Below are positions 5,663 through 6,136 of a stretch of DNA of 6,136 nt, one piece after another. Positions within the stretch are counted from its first letter, which is position 1, and every line of letters begins with the position of its first letter. The stretch covers positions 1 through 6,136 of the forward strand of contig JAGPBG010000144.1 of assembly GCA_018063485.1 (NCBI GenBank). The letters are read 5' to 3'. A model generated the notes under the pieces. The model was not told the DNA's origin and made no database searches. It saw only the letters and a program-made list of their open reading frames with translations. The DNA comes from Cypionkella sp. Its GTDB lineage: Bacteria; Pseudomonadota; Alphaproteobacteria; Rhodobacterales; Rhodobacteraceae. The position numbers were made by a program, and so were the translations under genes.

Positions 5663-6136
5663 ATGGATATCCGGTTTGAAGGTCGCACCATTGTTGTCAC
5701 CGGCGCGGCGCATGGCATTGGCCGCGCTATCGCGGCGGCTTTTGTGGCAGAGGGTGCGTTTGTTTATGCCTGTGATGTGAACGCCGAGGGTTTGGCCGAA
5801 ACAGTCCGCCTGTGCGGCGCATCTTGTGAGAGCATACTTGTTGATGTCGGGGATCGTGACGCAACCCAGGCCGCTGCGGCCCGGATCGCCGCCGCAGGCC
5901 GCAGCGTCGATATTCTGGTGAACAACGCGGGCGGCGTCAGAGGGCAGGTCGGGCGCCCGCTGGAAGATATCAGCGCCGCAGACTGGCAAACCATCTTTGA
6001 CGTGAACCTGTCGGGCGCCTTCTTCATGTCGCAGGCCTTCGTCCCGATGATGAAGCGCAAGAAATTCGGGCGGATCATCAATATCTCAAGCCGGGCCGGG
6101 CGCACGATAAGCCTGACCGGGATTCAGGCCTATGCC
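5663..6136 (+). CDS. Short-chain dehydrogenase/reductase (SDR), 3' end beyond the window
   Basis: The first 158 codons of a classical SDR; the frame is open to the window edge. Motifs are the cofactor loop TGAAHGIG (13-20), Asp38 at the end of strand 2 (YACDVN), which favours NAD(H) over NADP(H), DVGD (61-64), NNAG (87-90), Asn115 in the FDVNLSGAF segment, ISSRAG (141-146) with catalytic Ser143, and Tyr157 of the YxxxK motif, whose Lys would fall just past the last base. Classical SDRs are about 250 aa, so roughly 60% is present. ATG at 5663 has AAGGA 6 nt upstream and lies 12 nt after the previous stop, so it is the fourth gene of the same operon. It probably acts as an NAD-dependent alcohol or hydroxy-acid dehydrogenase following or preceding the PanE-like enzyme. 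FabG-type fatty acid synthesis is unlikely in this setting. Confidence 0.95.
   Translation, partial: MDIRFEGRTIVVTGAAHGIGRAIAAAFVAEGAFVYACDVNAEGLAETVRLCGASCESILVDVGDRDATQAAAARIAAAGRSVDILVNNAGGVRGQVGRPLEDISAADWQTIFDVNLSGAFFMSQAFVPMMKRKKFGRIINISSRAGRTISLTGIQAYA

Noticed and set aside
5150..5989. A 279-codon minus-strand open frame opposite the dehydrogenase and SDR genes
   Set aside because: It spans the boundary of two well-supported plus-strand genes and its Cys/Arg/Gly-rich translation has no recognisable motif.
1..6136. Mobile elements, CRISPR arrays, tRNA or rRNA genes, phage genes
   Set aside because: No transposase motifs, terminal or array-like repeats, or RNA-gene signatures were seen; composition and gene packing look even throughout.

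Overview
The window looks like a chromosomal catabolic locus from an alphaproteobacterium, most likely Rhodobacteraceae/Roseobacter-like. The basis is moderate-to-high GC, dense packing with 4-nt gene overlaps, GTG starts, and the style of the ABC transporter and regulator proteins. I assign taxonomy from general resemblance only; no search was possible.

Left half (1-2772, minus strand): a family-5 (peptide/nickel/opine type) ABC importer. Reading leftwards from the centre, it encodes a secreted substrate-binding protein (2772-1195), a DppB-like permease (1092-154) and the first 52 residues of a DppC-like permease (157 to beyond the left edge). The ATPase genes are presumably further left. 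A 10-bp hairpin lies between the binding-protein gene and the first permease gene. The two permease genes overlap by 4 nt (ATGA).

Centre (2773-2952): a 180-bp divergent control region. It holds a good sigma70-type promoter for the transporter with a small palindrome in its spacer, overlapping inverted repeats, and a weaker promoter candidate for the rightward genes.

Right half (2953-6136, plus strand): a tightly coupled operon. It starts with a GntR-type regulator whose C-terminal domain is not an obvious FCD, UTRA or aminotransferase domain. Next come a creatininase-family metal hydrolase (GTG start, 4-nt overlap), a ketopantoate-reductase-family (ApbA/PanE-like) NAD(P)-dependent dehydrogenase (GTG start, 4-nt overlap) and, after a 12-nt gap, a short-chain dehydrogenase/reductase cut by the right edge.

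Working model (inference): the regulator senses a small molecule and controls both its own operon and the divergent importer. The importer brings in a small, possibly amide- or ring-containing compound. The creatininase-like enzyme hydrolyses it, and the two dehydrogenases oxidise or reduce the products. The substrate cannot be read from the sequence. The dehydrogenase lacks two Asn residues typical of genuine ketopantoate reductase, so pantothenate synthesis is unlikely to be its job.
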